A stretch of 64,000 nucleotides of DNA from Saccharina japonica (GCA_008828725.1 MEHQ01000451.1:124001-188000); one strand, 5' to 3'; shown: positions 1-11,963, counted from the stretch's first letter. Program-made: numbers and translations. The notes: generated by a model from the letters alone, not told the origin.

Positions 1-572
1 ATCTTAGTGTACACCATGATATGTATCTAATTGACTTGTTTTGCACATCGACATTTATTCGTTTCTCTTCCGGCCGGGGCTGTTTTTTCGTGATCTCGGC
101 CGCGGGGCGCGCAGGAGGCCGGCGTCTACACACGCCTCAAGTCTGCAATGGCCACGGCCGAGGTCCGTGGCGCGTGCTCTGGGCGTTCACACTCGTGAAA
201 ACTGATAACTAACTGCGAATTATATATATACTAATTATTAAAGCAAGAAGATTCTCGTAGGGAATTGTTCCAGGTATTTTATATAACAAGCATCATGTGG
301 ATATAAGAGAAGGCAGTCGACTATAGTTTTCCTTTGGCGGCGTCTATACGGCGACACCACCCACCAGTCGGGGGGTCGGTGCGATGGCTCGCGGTTTGGC
401 CGCCAGTGCGCATCTTCGCTGTAAAACTGCTGTATCTTGAGGCGGGTACTATAATGAAACATTAACATTGACATTAAATAGTAGTAATACGTACATGAGT
501 GAGAAATATTAACTGATCGCCCAGTAAGATCTTCAAGGGTTGGGCTGTTCGCTAGATACGGGCGTAGACCCA

Positions 573-627
573 ACCCTAATCCTAACCCTGACCCTAACCC
601 TGACCCCAAACCGGACCCTAACCGGTC
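573..627. repeat. Interstitial telomere-like repeat, degenerate CCCTAA
   Basis: Degenerate CCCTAA/CCCTGA units in a row on the plus strand. Similar short tracts lie at 2398-2434 (CCCTAACC type) and 48611-48641 (TTAGGG type). They suggest a TTAGGG-like telomere unit for this organism. They are too short and too diverged to be a real chromosome end. Confidence 0.6.
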
Positions 628-842
628 CTAAAACGGGCGAAAAACGCGGCTGCGCCGCGTTCGTGGTCTGTTTGTTATTCCGAACCTGTACACCACGATT
701 TACCCCCTCACACTACGTACGAGTATACTGTCAATAGTAACCGTAAATGTCTCGAAAACGCAGGCAGGCGCCTTCACCGGTTTTAACCCACGAAGCGTAC
801 CAGATACATACCAGGTAAAGTTTACCAACTATATTATGATTT

Positions 843-1268
843 TGTGGTCGAGATCGAGTTTAAAAGACTAAAACTCTTGTAGCGTAAGTTGATCGACATT
901 TTCAGTCTACTTTCCCTGCAATTGCGTCGCAGGCAGGGCGTGAGATTCTGAAGAGTGAGGTCGGTGGTTCGATCCTCTCATTCATCCCTTAAAAAGGAAA
1001 AAATGGGCAATATCTCATGTTCAAGAACCTGTAAACTCACTCACTTAAAAAAAAACCAGAAAGGAACGATGAGGGCAATGCAATCATTGCATACTGAGTC
1101 CAGTACCGAAAAGTCGGAGGTGAAACTTGGATACTCAGAGTCTCCTCGGGGTTCCTGACTTATCCGAAGATATAAGTCTGGTTTAGTGTGGGAGAATGTG
1201 GTGGAAATCGAGTTTAAAAGGCCAAAACTCTTGTAGCGTAAGTTGATCGACAATTTGAGTCTACTTTC
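843..1268 (+). repeat. Pair of direct repeats of about 72 bp
   Basis: Positions 843-913 and 1197-1268 are close copies, both containing the core AAACTCTTGTAGCGTAAGTT and ending in GTCTACTTTC. The second copy ends exactly where the hAT element at 1269 begins, so its last eight bases became the target duplication. The sequence between the copies shows no gene. A B-box-like GGTTCGATCCTC at about 968 hints at a tRNA-derived repeat, but no A box was found. Confidence 0.65.
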
Positions 1269-2313
1269 TAGGGCTGTGAGTCGGCACGACTTAAGTCGCC
1301 GACTAGTGATTAGTCGGACTAATAGTCAGTCGTGAAACGGAGGTGCCGACTTTCCGACTTATTGGGTTTCCTTAACTGTAGGAAGGCTTTTTTAATGCGG
1401 GGTACAGCTTTTAACGTGAGTTGCTGGGGGCTGCGGATACCCTCCCATGCCCTGTGATACTGCAGCGCACAGCGGGAGATCCACACACACACACACATGG
1501 CCGAGCAGCCCATCTCTCTCGACGGTGCCGACGGCGTCAGCCCTGGTGCACCCAATGCCAACGCTGAGGGCGGAGATCCCGTCGGCGAAGTTGTGGCCAT
1601 TATCGGCCCGCGGACCACCTTGGCGAGTGCACGCGACCTCGAAACGGTGCTCTACCGCGTCAAGCACGAGCAGAGGCGCAGCAAGCCGCTCAGATCCAAC
1701 AACCCGCTGTGGAATTTTTTCATGATCTACCTATAATCGGTGGTTTAGGACTTGCCGTCGTCATCGACGCGCGTGTTTCGCGCAACGTTGGGAGATACGT
1801 TCATAAACGAATAACATCATGGAGGGATCCAAGACCTTTTTTCTGGGGATAATTTTTGCACCGCTATCTTGGTGATGAGTTCGCTTTTTCGCTTGTATCC
1901 CCGCCAGGTAGTATTGCGACTCAAACAATTGCTGTCACGTCCCTCTAGTCCGGGGTAGATCCACCTGGCACATGCGTTGTACTTCTCGTTTTTAGTGAAT
2001 TTCTTGTGTAAACTGAAGTTTTTTTTGTGTTTTTCGTTTGAAACTTATGTGAATCTACTTGTAGGTCATATTGTTTTGCTTTTCTTGCGTAAAATGAAGC
2101 CAAATAGCGTATTTTTGGACTCCCTCCGGGGGTGCCTCCAGCGGGGCCACCTCGGCCAGGGGGGGGGGGTTGGCTCGCTTCGCTCGCCTGACTTTAGTCG
2201 GCAAGCCAGCAAAGCCAGCAAAGCCAGCCAACTTACCGACTAAAGTCAGCTAGTCGGCTTCACCGACTAGTGACTAGTTATTAGTCGTGAAATGAAACCG
2301 ACTCACAGCCCTA
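1269..2313 (+). mobile_element. Non-autonomous Ac-type hAT element, deletion derivative
   Basis: The element is bounded by a perfect 16-bp terminal inverted repeat, TAGGGCTGTGAGTCGG, and by an exact 8-bp target duplication, CTACTTTC (1261-1268 and 2314-2321). An 8-bp duplication and a TAGGG-type terminus are hallmarks of the hAT superfamily (Ac branch). Subterminal regions on both sides are rich in CGACTAGT/AGTCGG motifs, as expected for transposase binding sites. At 1045 bp it is far too short for a full transposase. The only coding trace is a short frame at 1497-1736, so it probably arose from an autonomous relative by internal deletion and would need transposase supplied in trans. The termini differ from those of the hAT at 54398-60516, so that element is not its obvious partner. 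Confidence 0.88.
1497..1736 (+). pseudogene. Possible N-terminal transposase remnant in hAT element
   Basis: An open frame of 79 codons starts at an ATG inside the hAT derivative. Its first half is acidic and low in complexity. It ends with SNNPLWNFF, which resembles the start of a BED-type zinc finger (a W..F pair) as found at the N-terminus of many hAT transposases. The frame stops eight codons later, before any zinc ligands. The assignment rests mainly on its location inside hAT termini; the protein match alone is weak. Confidence 0.4.
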
Positions 2314-2689
2314 CTACTTTCTCTACATTTTTTTACTGTTTTTTAAATGTGTTTTTGGGTGTTTTTTTTTAATCAGATCACGAGAAGGCGTGTACCCAAC
2401 CTAACCCTAACCCGAACCCCTACCCGAGTCCACGCTACGAGTAGAAGGATCGACCCGAGCACGGGCTTCGCCGCTCGTTTTGGACAATCTGAAAAAAAAA
2501 GTGCGGACCACCACAAAAAAAAATGGATAACGTTTGGCACTTTAATCTGGCACGATTTGTGGGTCAAGAACACAGTAAAGGCTACTCCTTACTACTCCTT
2601 ACTGCGAAAACGTCCCGGAAATATCCTACCGGATGAGAAGTGAATACTACTGACTTGAGTGCTGTATAGGTTGCGCAGCCATCAGTACG

Positions 2690-3225
2690 CAGCAGGGCAT
2701 TAATTAGTGGTTCGGCGTCTGTTGCGCGCAGCGCAACAGGCGGCTCAATGCGGAGCGCAACACGCCGGTGGCGCGTGTTGCGCGCCGCAGGCGCGCAAGC
2801 CCCCCGCAGGGGCTCCCGGAGGGCCGCCGGAGCCGAAAAAAATGCGATCTATGCGCAAATATACGCCTCAAAACTAAGTAAAAAGCCATTTAATTTACTT
2901 TTGGCTGCGGCGAATAGCAAAAGATCAAAAGATGCCTAATTTTTGTTTTCGACTATGGCGAATAGGACAAGGGGCCTAAAAGATGTTCAATTATGACTAA
3001 TTATCAAGAAAAAAAGACCCCCAAAAAAAAATCTCGCCTCCGGCGAGAAAAAAACGCGCAACAAAAATTTGCGCCTGCGGCGAAAAAAGTTGCGCGCCCA
3101 AAAACGCGTGTTGCGCTGCGCGCAACCAGCTTCGCGGCGACTGTTGCGCAAAACGGTTATTTTGACAAAATGTTGCACCAGCGCAACAGCAGCGCAACAC
3201 CTAATCCATGCCCTGGTACGCAGTA
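2690..3225. repeat. GC-rich repeat with TTGCGC palindromes and imperfect terminal repeats
   Basis: The stretch is full of GTTGCGC/GCGCAAC motifs that form short hairpins (for example around 2718-2735 and 3125-3200). Its ends show an imperfect inverted repeat: ACGCAGCAGGGCATTAATTA at 2689-2708, and the reverse complement of the sequence near 3205-3225 (GCGTACCAGGGCATGGATTA). This suggests a MITE-like element. No protein is recognisable, and no target duplication could be confirmed. Confidence 0.4.
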
Positions 3226-3239
3226 AGCAGCCACAAAAC

Positions 3240-4200
3240 TAAAACTGCAACGAAACAACCTGAACCTTCAAACTTTTGCAAATATTAATATTGTACATAC
3301 GTACGTACGTATGGAGGCGAAAACGAAAAACGCTACTATACGTACGTACTCGTACGTACGTGAATTAAACGCAAAAAACCACCTTGTCTTGGGGAAAATG
3401 CCCTACGATACAACGTCCACGTATATACGAGCATGTATATACGAGATATATATATATATACGTAGGGCATACTCGTATATATATGAATATGTATGTCGTA
3501 TGTACACATATAAATTACGTATACTGGGTATACTGCAGTCGAGTCGTCCTGTTACGGTAAAACCCATCAAGCAGAACGTTCGATTCGCCACAGAAGAAAT
3601 CGGTGCGTTGACAGCCCAGCCGGTACAGCCGAAACGATGCTCCACAGCGCAGCGAACCTATCTATCAATAGCGTATGTATCGTAAATCCATCGACAGCGA
3701 ACGCTTCGATTTCGATTCACCACATTCGAAGTTTTACACTCATCTCGTAGCAAAGATGATCTTCGACGAAATCCTCGAGCTCACAGCTGTTGTTTTTTTT
3801 TGTTTTTTTTTTTTAATAATAAATGACAAGTATTCGTTGCGTTGACAGCCTCTTACAGCTTACAGCCCCCCGTCCAGCAGCCAGCAGTCGACGAGCCGAA
3901 AAAGTATAGGTAAAAACTTTAGGCATTTATTACTTGTTGTGGTTGTTGCTGGTTTTTTTGTGGTTGGTTGCTGTTGTTATTGTTCCGTGCAAAGTGCAAA
4001 GTGGTACGAGTACTACTCTGTATTAATAGATCGTGCATCCGTCGTCACAGGACAGGCTCCAAAAACTGGTCATTGGAGCGGAGAATACCTACAAAAAAAA
4101 CAAAAAGTGCGTACGAACGTAGTCAAATCAAACACTACAAACTTAGTCAGATATACATCACAACTGAAAAACAGCGTACGTACCGGTATGCACCAGATTC
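3240..4200. other. Non-coding stretch with TACG/ATAT simple repeats
   Basis: Contains CGTACGTA and ATAT-rich simple sequence (3296-3530), a minus-strand copy of the CAGCTGTGAG dispersed repeat (about 3702-3795) and a poly-T tract. No gene is recognised. Confidence 0.6.
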
Positions 4201-4206
4201 GTGCTT

Positions 4207-4610
4207 TTTTTTTTTTTTTTTTTATTTATTGTCCATCCCATTTATTATCTTCGCCCTTCCTTTCTCTCCAACTCCTCCCTATCGTAACCTGCAGCATCGG
4301 GGTCACAAAGTACGGCTCCATCGTCTCCCTCCTTCCCCCTACACGGTTATCTTGCCTTCGGCATTTTTTATCGCGAGAAGACCTTTCGAGCCCTCTTCCT
4401 TCCCGTCGTCGACTCGCAATCGAATTCGCAGCCTACCCACAGCTCCTACTATTAATTGGCGCTCTCGCAGCACGTTCGATTTACGTTTTTTTTTTTTTTT
4501 TTTTTTTTTTTTTGCAAATAAACTCAAAGTCCGAACCGCCACCGTGAGATTCGAACTCCAGAACATCAACGTTCAGAAGCGTTCGACGGTTACCTCTGGT
4601 GGCTTTGCAT
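4207..4610 (-). mobile_element. tRNA-derived SINE, family 1 (copy a)
   Basis: Reads on the minus strand from a degraded tRNA-like head near 4610, through a B-box-like GAGTTCGAATCTCAC, a T/A-rich linker, the conserved body (GCGAGAAGACTT-type motif, read on the opposite strand), to a poly-A tail seen as poly-T near 4207-4223. The A-box end is eroded (GGTGGCTTT instead of GACCATCGGGG). It has an unusually long A-tract in the linker (about 4487-4513). Confidence 0.75.
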
Positions 4611-4779
4611 ATAGTTGCGATAATATCCAAGGGGGGCGCACTAACGATTATATTTACTTGTATGTAGGCATTAAGTAAGTATCAGTGTTATGTATGGTAC
4701 CAATGTAGGCATGTATGTTCGTGAGGCATGCATGGCTGAGTATGATATTTTATGGCGGTGTAATGTAGGATGATGCATC

Positions 4780-4975
4780 TATATGTGTATTGTATGTATG
4801 TATGTATGTACTCGATGTATGTATGTACTGGTATGTAGATGTAGTATGTATCGTATGTATGTATGTTATATATTTCATGTATGATGTATGTGTATGATGT
4901 TGTGTGTATGATGCTATGTGTGTATGTATGTGTGTATGTATGTATGTAGTGAGTGTATGTGATGTGTGACTGTAT
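4780..4975. repeat. Degenerate GTAT/GTATGT microsatellite
   Basis: Imperfect TGTA/TGTATG repeats. They lie immediately upstream of the first copy of the 645-bp duplication, exactly where the perfect ATGT tract lies upstream of the second copy. Confidence 0.8.
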
Positions 4976-5074
4976 GTAGGTAGTTTAATGAGTAATCGAG
5001 AACCATAATAGATGACACAGAAGTATCCTATCCCCCTTGCGGAGGTTTGTGCTATTGACGATCTCCCTATCGGC

Positions 5075-5719
5075 GGCATATTACTCGCTTTCGCGTATAT
5101 AATAGAATCAAGCGTAGAAGAGAAGCAGCTTTTATTATTTCCCAGAGCCCGATGGCATCTGGCCCGGAAGGTGTTCATGCCCCTTCCGATATTATAAATA
5201 TCCCGGATACGAATACCATCCAAATAATACGAAAACGGACCAATTACCTTTATTGAGGTAATTACCGGCCTTCCAAGCCCATACTATCACACTAGCCCAC
5301 CCTGATGAGCCGTATATGCAGAAATATGGGGAATTCGGGAAATCCCAATTGCACGAACTAAAACATGAGTTGAAAATGCGGCTCCTCAAAATCCACTGCC
5401 ACACCTCTAAGTTGTTAGGCTAAGAAGACGAAAAAACGCCATACTTACTGCTGTTAAGGACACATGGGTTTGGCGAAGGAAATTAGTTTATTCCTTGATT
5501 TGGGATTGTGTGGGCCGGTCGTTGTGAAGCATCTTATAGGCGTGGGGTGTATCGATATTTTCGTGAAGAAGGGGACACAATTTGGATGAATGCGTCACTG
5601 GGTTAGATTTTATTAAAAAACACTAAAAAATGCATGTCACCTTTTCAGATTTGATCGGTGAAACGTCGGTTAGGAATTGGTAAAGGCACTCATAAGTCAT
5701 AAGGGGGACTGCATTGTGG
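5075..5719 (+). repeat. 645-bp direct duplication, copy 1
   Basis: Almost identical to 6467-7108. One visible difference is an extra CCA-type insertion near 5218. This copy ends abruptly at the N at 5720. The inner part (about 5105-5430) is related to the presumed chromovirus LTR at about 30800-31130: both share CACTAGCCC, then a CACGAACTA-AACATGAGT block, then GCTGCTCCTCAAAA-type sequence. It may therefore contain a solo LTR of that family. No gene is recognised. Confidence 0.85.
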
Positions 5720-5720
5720 N
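5720..5720. other. Single ambiguous base, probable contig join
   Basis: One N separates the first duplication copy from the perfect ATGT microsatellite. A single N at such a junction usually marks a scaffold gap of unknown length. Confidence 0.7.
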
Positions 5721-6371
5721 ATGTATGTATGTATGTATGTATGTATGTATGTATGTATGTATGTATGTATGTATGTATGTATGTATGTATGTATGTATGT
5801 ATGTATGTATGTATGTATGTATGTATGTATGTATGTATGTATGTATGTATGTATGTATGTATGTATGTATGTATGTATGTATGTATGTATGTATGTATGT
5901 ATGTATGTATGTATGTATGTATGTATGTATGTATGTATGTATGTATGTATGTATGTATGTATGTATGTATGTATGTATGTATGTATGTATGTATGTATGT
6001 ATGTATGTATGTATGTATGTATGTATGTATGTATGTATGTATGTATGTATGTATGTATGTATGTATGTATGTATGTATGTATGTATGTATGTATGTATGT
6101 ATGTATGTATGTATGTATGTATGTATGTATGTATGTATGTATGTATGTATGTATGTATGTATGTATGTATGTATGTATGTATGTATGTATGTATGTATGT
6201 ATGTATGTATGTATGTATGTATGTATGTATGTATGTATGTATGTATGTATGTATGTATGTATGTATGTATGTATGTATGTATGTATGTATGTATGTATGT
6301 ATGTATGTATGTATGTATGTATGTATGTATGTATGTATGTATGTATGTATGTATGTATGTATGTATGTATG

Positions 6372-6402
<31 letters not shown>
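5721..6402 (+). repeat. Perfect (ATGT)n microsatellite of about 170 units
   Basis: About 682 bp of uninterrupted ATGT. It is open in several frames on both strands, but these are artefacts of the four-base period and not genes. Confidence 0.98.
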
Positions 6403-6466
6403 TAAGACCATTAATAGATGAGACAGAGTATCTATCCCCTTGCAGGTTTGTCTATTGAACATCCTT

Positions 6467-7108
6467 GGCATATTACTCGCTTTCGCGTATATAATAGAAT
6501 CAAGCGTAGAAGAGAAGCAGCTTTTATTATTTCCCAGAGCCCGATGGCATCTGGCCCGGAAGGTGTTCATGCCCCTTCCGATATTATAAATATCCCGGAT
6601 ACGAATGCCATAATAATACGAAAACGGACCAATTACCTTTATTGAGGTAATTACCGGCCTTCCAAGCCCATACTATCACACTAGCCCACCCTGATGAGCC
6701 GTATATGCAGAAATATGGGGAATTCGGGAAATCCCAATTGCACGAACTAAAACATGAGTTGAAAATGCGGCTCCTCAAAATCCACTGCCACACCTCTAAG
6801 TTGTTAGGCTAAGAAGACGAAAAAACGCCATACTTACTGCTGTTAAGGACACATGGGTTTGGCGAAGGAAATTAGTTTATTCCTTGATTTGGGATTGTGT
6901 GGGCCGGTCGTTGTGAAGCATCTTATAGGCGTGGGGTGTATCGATATTTTCGTGAAGAAGGGGACACAATTTGGATGAATGCGTCACTGGGTTAGATTTT
7001 ATTAAAAAACACTAAAAAATGCATGTCACCTTTTCAGATTTGATCGGTGAAACGTCGGTTAGGAATTGGTAAAGGCACTCATAAGTCATAAGGGGGACTG
7101 CATTGTGG
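6467..7108 (+). repeat. 645-bp direct duplication, copy 2
   Basis: Near-exact copy of 5075-5719. Here the sequence continues past GCATTGTGG into GTATATATACG. The bases between the microsatellite and this copy (6403-6466) look like an indel-rich version of 4986-5074, which suggests a low-quality contig end. Confidence 0.85.
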
Positions 7109-7109
7109 G

Positions 7110-8330
7110 TATATATACGCTGTCAAGTATTCAGTTATGGTTGATATGTATATGTGAATGGTATGATTGAAATATGAGCTGCAAATTGTCAAATGGAAAA
7201 TGGAATACGCGTAATACTGCTACTACTGTTATTACTATACACAAGGGGGCTCCGACGGAGGCCTCGTGAGGGCCGCCAACGAAGCTTGAGGCCCCGCAGC
7301 TTTCAGGCTACATACAAATTTACTGCAAACGGCAGTTTTCGATGCCAAGGGCCCGGAGCAAAACAAATTCAGTGACCCCTGACGCAATGAACAATGATCA
7401 CAAGGAAGATTGGTGCAAAAGGGTTTTGCAGCTCAATAAGCGGCAGTTGCTATGTCATTTCAGCGACCCGTTCCATGCCCGCTGATGGCCTCAACGTCGT
7501 TATATACTCGTAGGTAATCCTTCGCGAAATTCAAGAACATCAAAACTGAATGAAACCTGATTCGTTATTCAGCCATACACACATACACACAGACGCTCTC
7601 ACACATCACCCTCGGACTAAGACGGTATTCGCCCCCGCCAAACAACACACCCATAATAGTGTTTGGGGTTACATACCGATCTGTGTAGACGTATGATATG
7701 CCTGAGCACCAACTAACTAACTAACTACTTGCTGTATTTGATTTTCTTGTTCCCGGCAACGGTGGGAACGTATCGGATCAATCGTTCCAACCGCCCCCCA
7801 GCAATGACCGAAAAAACCAAAGCCACGAACAAAGTCAACAACAAAACAATGAGTACACCGTCAACTCCACACATGAAAACACTCCTCCTCCTGGTGTCGT
7901 CCAAACCACAAACACGCCACAACCATGCCAACAATACTACGCGTGGAAAACTTGTTAATGCGTAGAAGCGACCTAACCCGTTACTGCCTATAGTCGAAAA
8001 GGATAATTACGGCTACATATTTCAGAGGGGAGCTTTAAAAAAATCGTACTCCGAGTACTGAGGGTACTAAAACATCGGCTAAACAATGCGGTTAATATGA
8101 GTATGAGAAGTACAAGAAGCCCAAAGAATGCGAGTACTGACAGGGAGTCTGAGCAGTACAGAACCCCGAGTACAGTCAGTACCCGCATTGTCGAACCCCG
8201 AAACACTTGGAGTGCAGGTACAATATTCACAGTACATGACGAACTACTGCGAGTACTCGCAGTTGTTGTTTTACTTTTTTAACATTAACTTATCGCTACA
8301 ATGCAGGTCTGTGGCCACAGGACAGCTTCC
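7110..8330. other. No gene recognised
   Basis: Contains short frames on both strands around 7725-7965 and 7988-8343, some with Leu/Val-rich membrane-like stretches. None has a recognisable domain or supporting splice structure. The DNA between 8040 and 8260 is rich in AGTAC/CGAGTACT motifs. Confidence 0.5.
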
Positions 8331-8332
8331 AA

Positions 8333-8396
8333 TACCTCTGTAGCGGAGAATTACCTCTGTAGCGGAGAAGTACCTCTGTAGCGGAGAATTACCTCC
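8333..8396 (+). repeat. Short tandem repeat, ACCTCTGTAGCGGAGAA x3
   Basis: Three consecutive units of about 21 bp followed by a partial fourth. Confidence 0.9.
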
Positions 8397-8399
8397 AGG

Positions 8400-10080
8400 A
8401 GGAAAATAAATAAAAACAGGAACATAAGACGCGTACAGAAATAACTGCAACAAACCGTGGTATATAACCCCGAAACACTGGAAGTAAATGCATACTCTAA
8501 AAGGTGGTTAAAAACGAGAAATTACGTATTTATTTACTGATATTTGTATTTCGCCCATTCCCGAACTTTTATTTGTATTACCATCTCGCCAATCGACTCC
8601 GCTTGGCCAATTTATTGTAGGTAGAACCACTCAGAACGTCACCTACAGACAAACTCTTAGCTCGAGAGATAATCTAGGATTACTTTGACACTAGTGCAAA
8701 TAAATCCTTGCGTGAAAATCTTTTGGGCATGCGAAGCCGCTAGTCAACGGAACTGCTGAACTGAGACATTCTAACGTCGAAATCTGACCTCCATCCTTCG
8801 CCAGAACGTTGCTGACATTGGGGGCATTAGGGGCATCACGCAAGCCAGCGAGACGGCCGTCCAGGCCGCCAGGGAACCCCCTTGTACATATATATTATTT
8901 GTTTGCGATAACGTTTCTTGGTATATATATATATGCCTGATGGGCTGGGGTTCGTTGAGCCAGCGTTGTTCGCCGTACTTGGAGCTACTGTGATTGTGGA
9001 GTTTTCATTTTAGGGACCTTGCTTGTTTTCTTTGCTTTCGTCATGCTATTGTGTTCGTTTTGCTTCGTTTCGTCGTGTTACTTCGATTTATTTCGACTCT
9101 CTCGCCAGTTTGTTTTCGACTGTTTTTCGATTTGTATTACTGTAGAGAGTTTCGGAAAAATCACTACTTTACTTTTTTGACGATTTTGCTTTTCAACATT
9201 TTTTTGTCTTGACATTAGTGCGAGAGCGACAGCGGGTGATCGACTAATATGTCGCTTAGATCGATCGCTCGACCGTCGACCGCCCTCACTAAACTCTTGC
9301 TACTGCTCTTGCTACTGCTGTTGTTGTTGTACTGGCTGTTCAGCTGTACTGCGGCTGCTGCTTTTGGTGATGGTGTATACATTGCTTGTTATGATGTTGT
9401 GCTGTTGTGTGCAACGCGCAACGCAGAGTAGATCTGGTATACGACACACCAAGGTTTTGACGGGAGGGGGTCGTTGTTTTTCGTCTCAGTTTTGGTGTTC
9501 TTTCGAGGGTTATGGTCGCCTTCGTCGTCGATCGCCCACCGTCACCCGCTCGGTCGCTCGTTCGGTCGGTCGTTCGTTCGGTCGGTCGATCGCCACATCA
9601 CCGCTCGCGCGCCGCCGCCCGATCGATATTGTTGACAGCCTCGGGCCGCCTTTGTCGATCGCCCGCCGTCGCTCGCCGCCGCTCTTGAATACTGCTACCG
9701 TAATACTCACCGTGAAAACCTACAGCAGCAATAGTTATAACTCTAGGGAATGTTTACTACTACTGTGGTTTGTTATACGGGGGGTGTGGGGTGTGGTATT
9801 GGATAAAGTATGATATAAAACAGGGGCGTACAGCCCCACTGCCCGGGTAGAGTATCTCCGTCCCAGGAGGATGCAATATCATATTTTCATTATTACGGCG
9901 TCCGGTATGTTTGGAATAAAAGTATGGACGAAAATGTTTGCCGTACGGTAAATGTGCATCATCAGCTTCGATATCGACCATTCAGAAATCAACGGAAACC
10001 ACGAGAGGAAGCCTGTCTATGCATCGTTTGCATGCATACACCCATAACTTAACAATGGAAGCCTCTCTGTGCTACCAATA
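8400..10080. other. No gene recognised, low-complexity patches
   Basis: Includes T-rich sequence at 9000-9210, CTGCTGTTG repeats near 9297-9365 and a TCGGTCGT/CGATCG low-complexity run at 9530-9610. The frames crossing these tracts have biased composition and no domains. Confidence 0.5.
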
Positions 10081-10085
10081 GGTCT
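10081..10085 (+). repeat. Probable left target-site duplication GGTCT
   Basis: Abuts the left LTR. The five bases after the right LTR (15198-15202) are GGTAT, matching at four of five positions, as expected for an older 5-bp LTR-element duplication. Confidence 0.55.
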
Positions 10086-10484
10086 TGTTCGTGGTATGCG
10101 GTAGCTTGATACAACAGGTTTTCCGGTCTTGGGGGTTTTATGTATTGTGGGGTTTCGTATTATGTATCGGGGCGTTATTTAGTATGCCTCGTTGATGGAA
10201 AGATGGTGCTGCCCCTTGTTGGGGTAGTCCGTGATGATAATGATACGACCCGGGCTTTGATACAATGATACTGCTCGTACATATGTGAGGGGTGCAGCCG
10301 GTGACATCCTGGTGCGGCTTACCTCCTGTGTGTGGTTTATGTGGTTGGGTCTCTGACAGAACGGTATTGACCCAGCCTGGTGTGTGTTTGGTATGAGTGT
10401 ACTTTATCTACTACTTCTCCTTGACGACCCATGGCATAGGCACGCGGGTACAAAGAACGCGTTCGACAGCGACGTATACAAACA
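10086..10484 (+). repeat. Left LTR of non-autonomous LTR element
   Basis: About 399 bp, starting TGTTCGTGG and ending TACAAACA. It aligns along its length with 14793-15197, at roughly 80% identity by eye. TG...CA ends are typical of LTRs. Confidence 0.75.
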
Positions 10485-10538
10485 CGATGACCGTGTGGCT
10501 TCGGGCCCGGAGGCCGCTGGAGTGCTATACTGTGTTAG

Positions 10539-11785
10539 AGGGGGAGTGGTATATTAGGGGGAATTGACCGAGGAGATGGTCTTGATTTTGAGGATTTCGG
10601 GCGTCAGCAGCAGCAGCAGCAGCATGGAGGCGCCTGGCCGCATCAGCGGCAACAGCAGCGGCGTTGGGGTAGAGGTCACAGTCAACAGCAGCAGTATGTA
10701 TTTGATGGACAGCAGCACCAGCGGCAGTACAGTGGCGCCGCGCAGCAGCAGCAACAGCAGCAGCGGCGGCGCCAGCACCAGGGCACTGGTTGTGCACGTA
10801 TCACCGGACATGGGTGGTACCAGCCGGAGTCCCCTCCACGTCCAGGAGCGTCTATGAGCGGTTTCTACACGTGCGAACGTTGTGGCGCTCGAGGGCATGA
10901 GGCAGCGATTTGTTTTGCACCAAACAGCGTGTGCGATGGGTTTGTGGCCTATGGTCACATGGCCAGGCAGTGCACTGCCCAGCCCACTATCGTCTACGCG
11001 CCGGACTACAGCAACGTGCCGCAGGCTGGAACGCCGGCGCTCCAGCAGCCGCAGGTACGGCCGGCAGTAGTGCCGAAGTCGACGACTAGGAGGGGTAGTG
11101 CTATGCCAGGGGAGAGCGAACTGCTTCGGCAGCAGATGATGAAGGACCTAATGTTGGAGCTGGATGTCGTCAACAAGGAAAGAGATGCCCGTAGAGCGGC
11201 TGCGCGCGAGGAGCTGTGGAACATGTATCATGAACCTCGACCGCGTATCTTGCTGCAGAAGCAAGCCTGGTGGGAGAGGTTGCAGTCCGCCAAGCGACGA
11301 GCTGGAGGAATTGGTGTTCCGTACCGGAGCTTCGACGAGCTTGGTGTGACTGCGTCCGAGGCGCACGAGCTCGGTGGTGCGCGTGAGCCGCTAGCGGCGT
11401 CTGTACAGCAGCAGCCTGAGCCTGAGGTGGAAAAGCTCGTTGATGCCGTACAGCAGCAGCACGAGGCTAAGGAGGAAGAGCTCTGTTTTGCTGAGGCTGA
11501 CGTGTTGGATCTTGATGTTGCTGCACCTGAGGTGGAGGAGCTTGGTGGTGCTGGCGTAACACCCCCGCCGCTTCCTTCGTTGGTGGAGCCGCAGCAGCTG
11601 CGTGGGCATGAGGGGGTTTCGATGCAGCAGCAATGGGATGAGGACGGTGTGGGCGGAGGAGTGCCGCAGGTGGGCTTGGGCCAGAAGGGTTCAACATACC
11701 CGTTCGACCCAGGCAAACGGGATGGGCCTGACGCGGTTGGGGGGGGGTACGGTGATGGACGAGGGGTGGAGCTCCTGGGAAAGGA

Positions 11786-11821
<36 letters not shown>

Positions 11822-11963
11822 CGGGGCGCGATCTTTCCCATACGATCCAGGGAAGCAGGCATGTTATATTTTCCAACTTTCTTGTTGGTGGATTAAGTTG
11901 ATTGGATTTTCTTGGTCTGTTATTTGTTTTTGTGCTTCTCTGTGTCTTCGCCGGCATATTTGA
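10539..11963 (+). CDS. Gag-like Gln-rich zinc-knuckle protein
   Basis: The frame is open from just after an in-frame TAG at 10536 to the stop at 11961-11963. The first ATG in frame is at 10854 (369 codons), but the frame clearly continues upstream as a Gln/Arg-rich tract with several poly-Q runs, so the true start may be non-AUG or in an upstream exon. Immediately after 10854 comes a canonical CCHC knuckle, CERCGARGHEAAIC (CX2CX4HX4C), then a degenerate second one, CDGFVAYGHMARQC, lacking the second Cys. A basic/acidic helical stretch follows (about residues 80-155), then an acidic Gln-rich repeat region, a poly-Ser run and two copies of an FP(Y/F)DPGK-type motif. Such knuckles bind nucleic acid in retroelement Gag proteins; the location inside LTRs supports that role. 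The part after the knuckles matches no family I recognise. Confidence 0.62.

Noticed and set aside
905-985. tRNA gene or SINE head near 968
   Set aside because: A B-box-like GGTTCGATCCTC is present, but no A box or cloverleaf stems could be paired.
5677-6570. Long open frames of repeated MYVC or THIH residues
   Set aside because: They come from the period-four ATGT microsatellite, which is open in all frames without stops.
7725-8230. Small membrane-like proteins on the minus strand
   Set aside because: Hydrophobic composition in overlapping frames only; no start context, splice structure or similarity.
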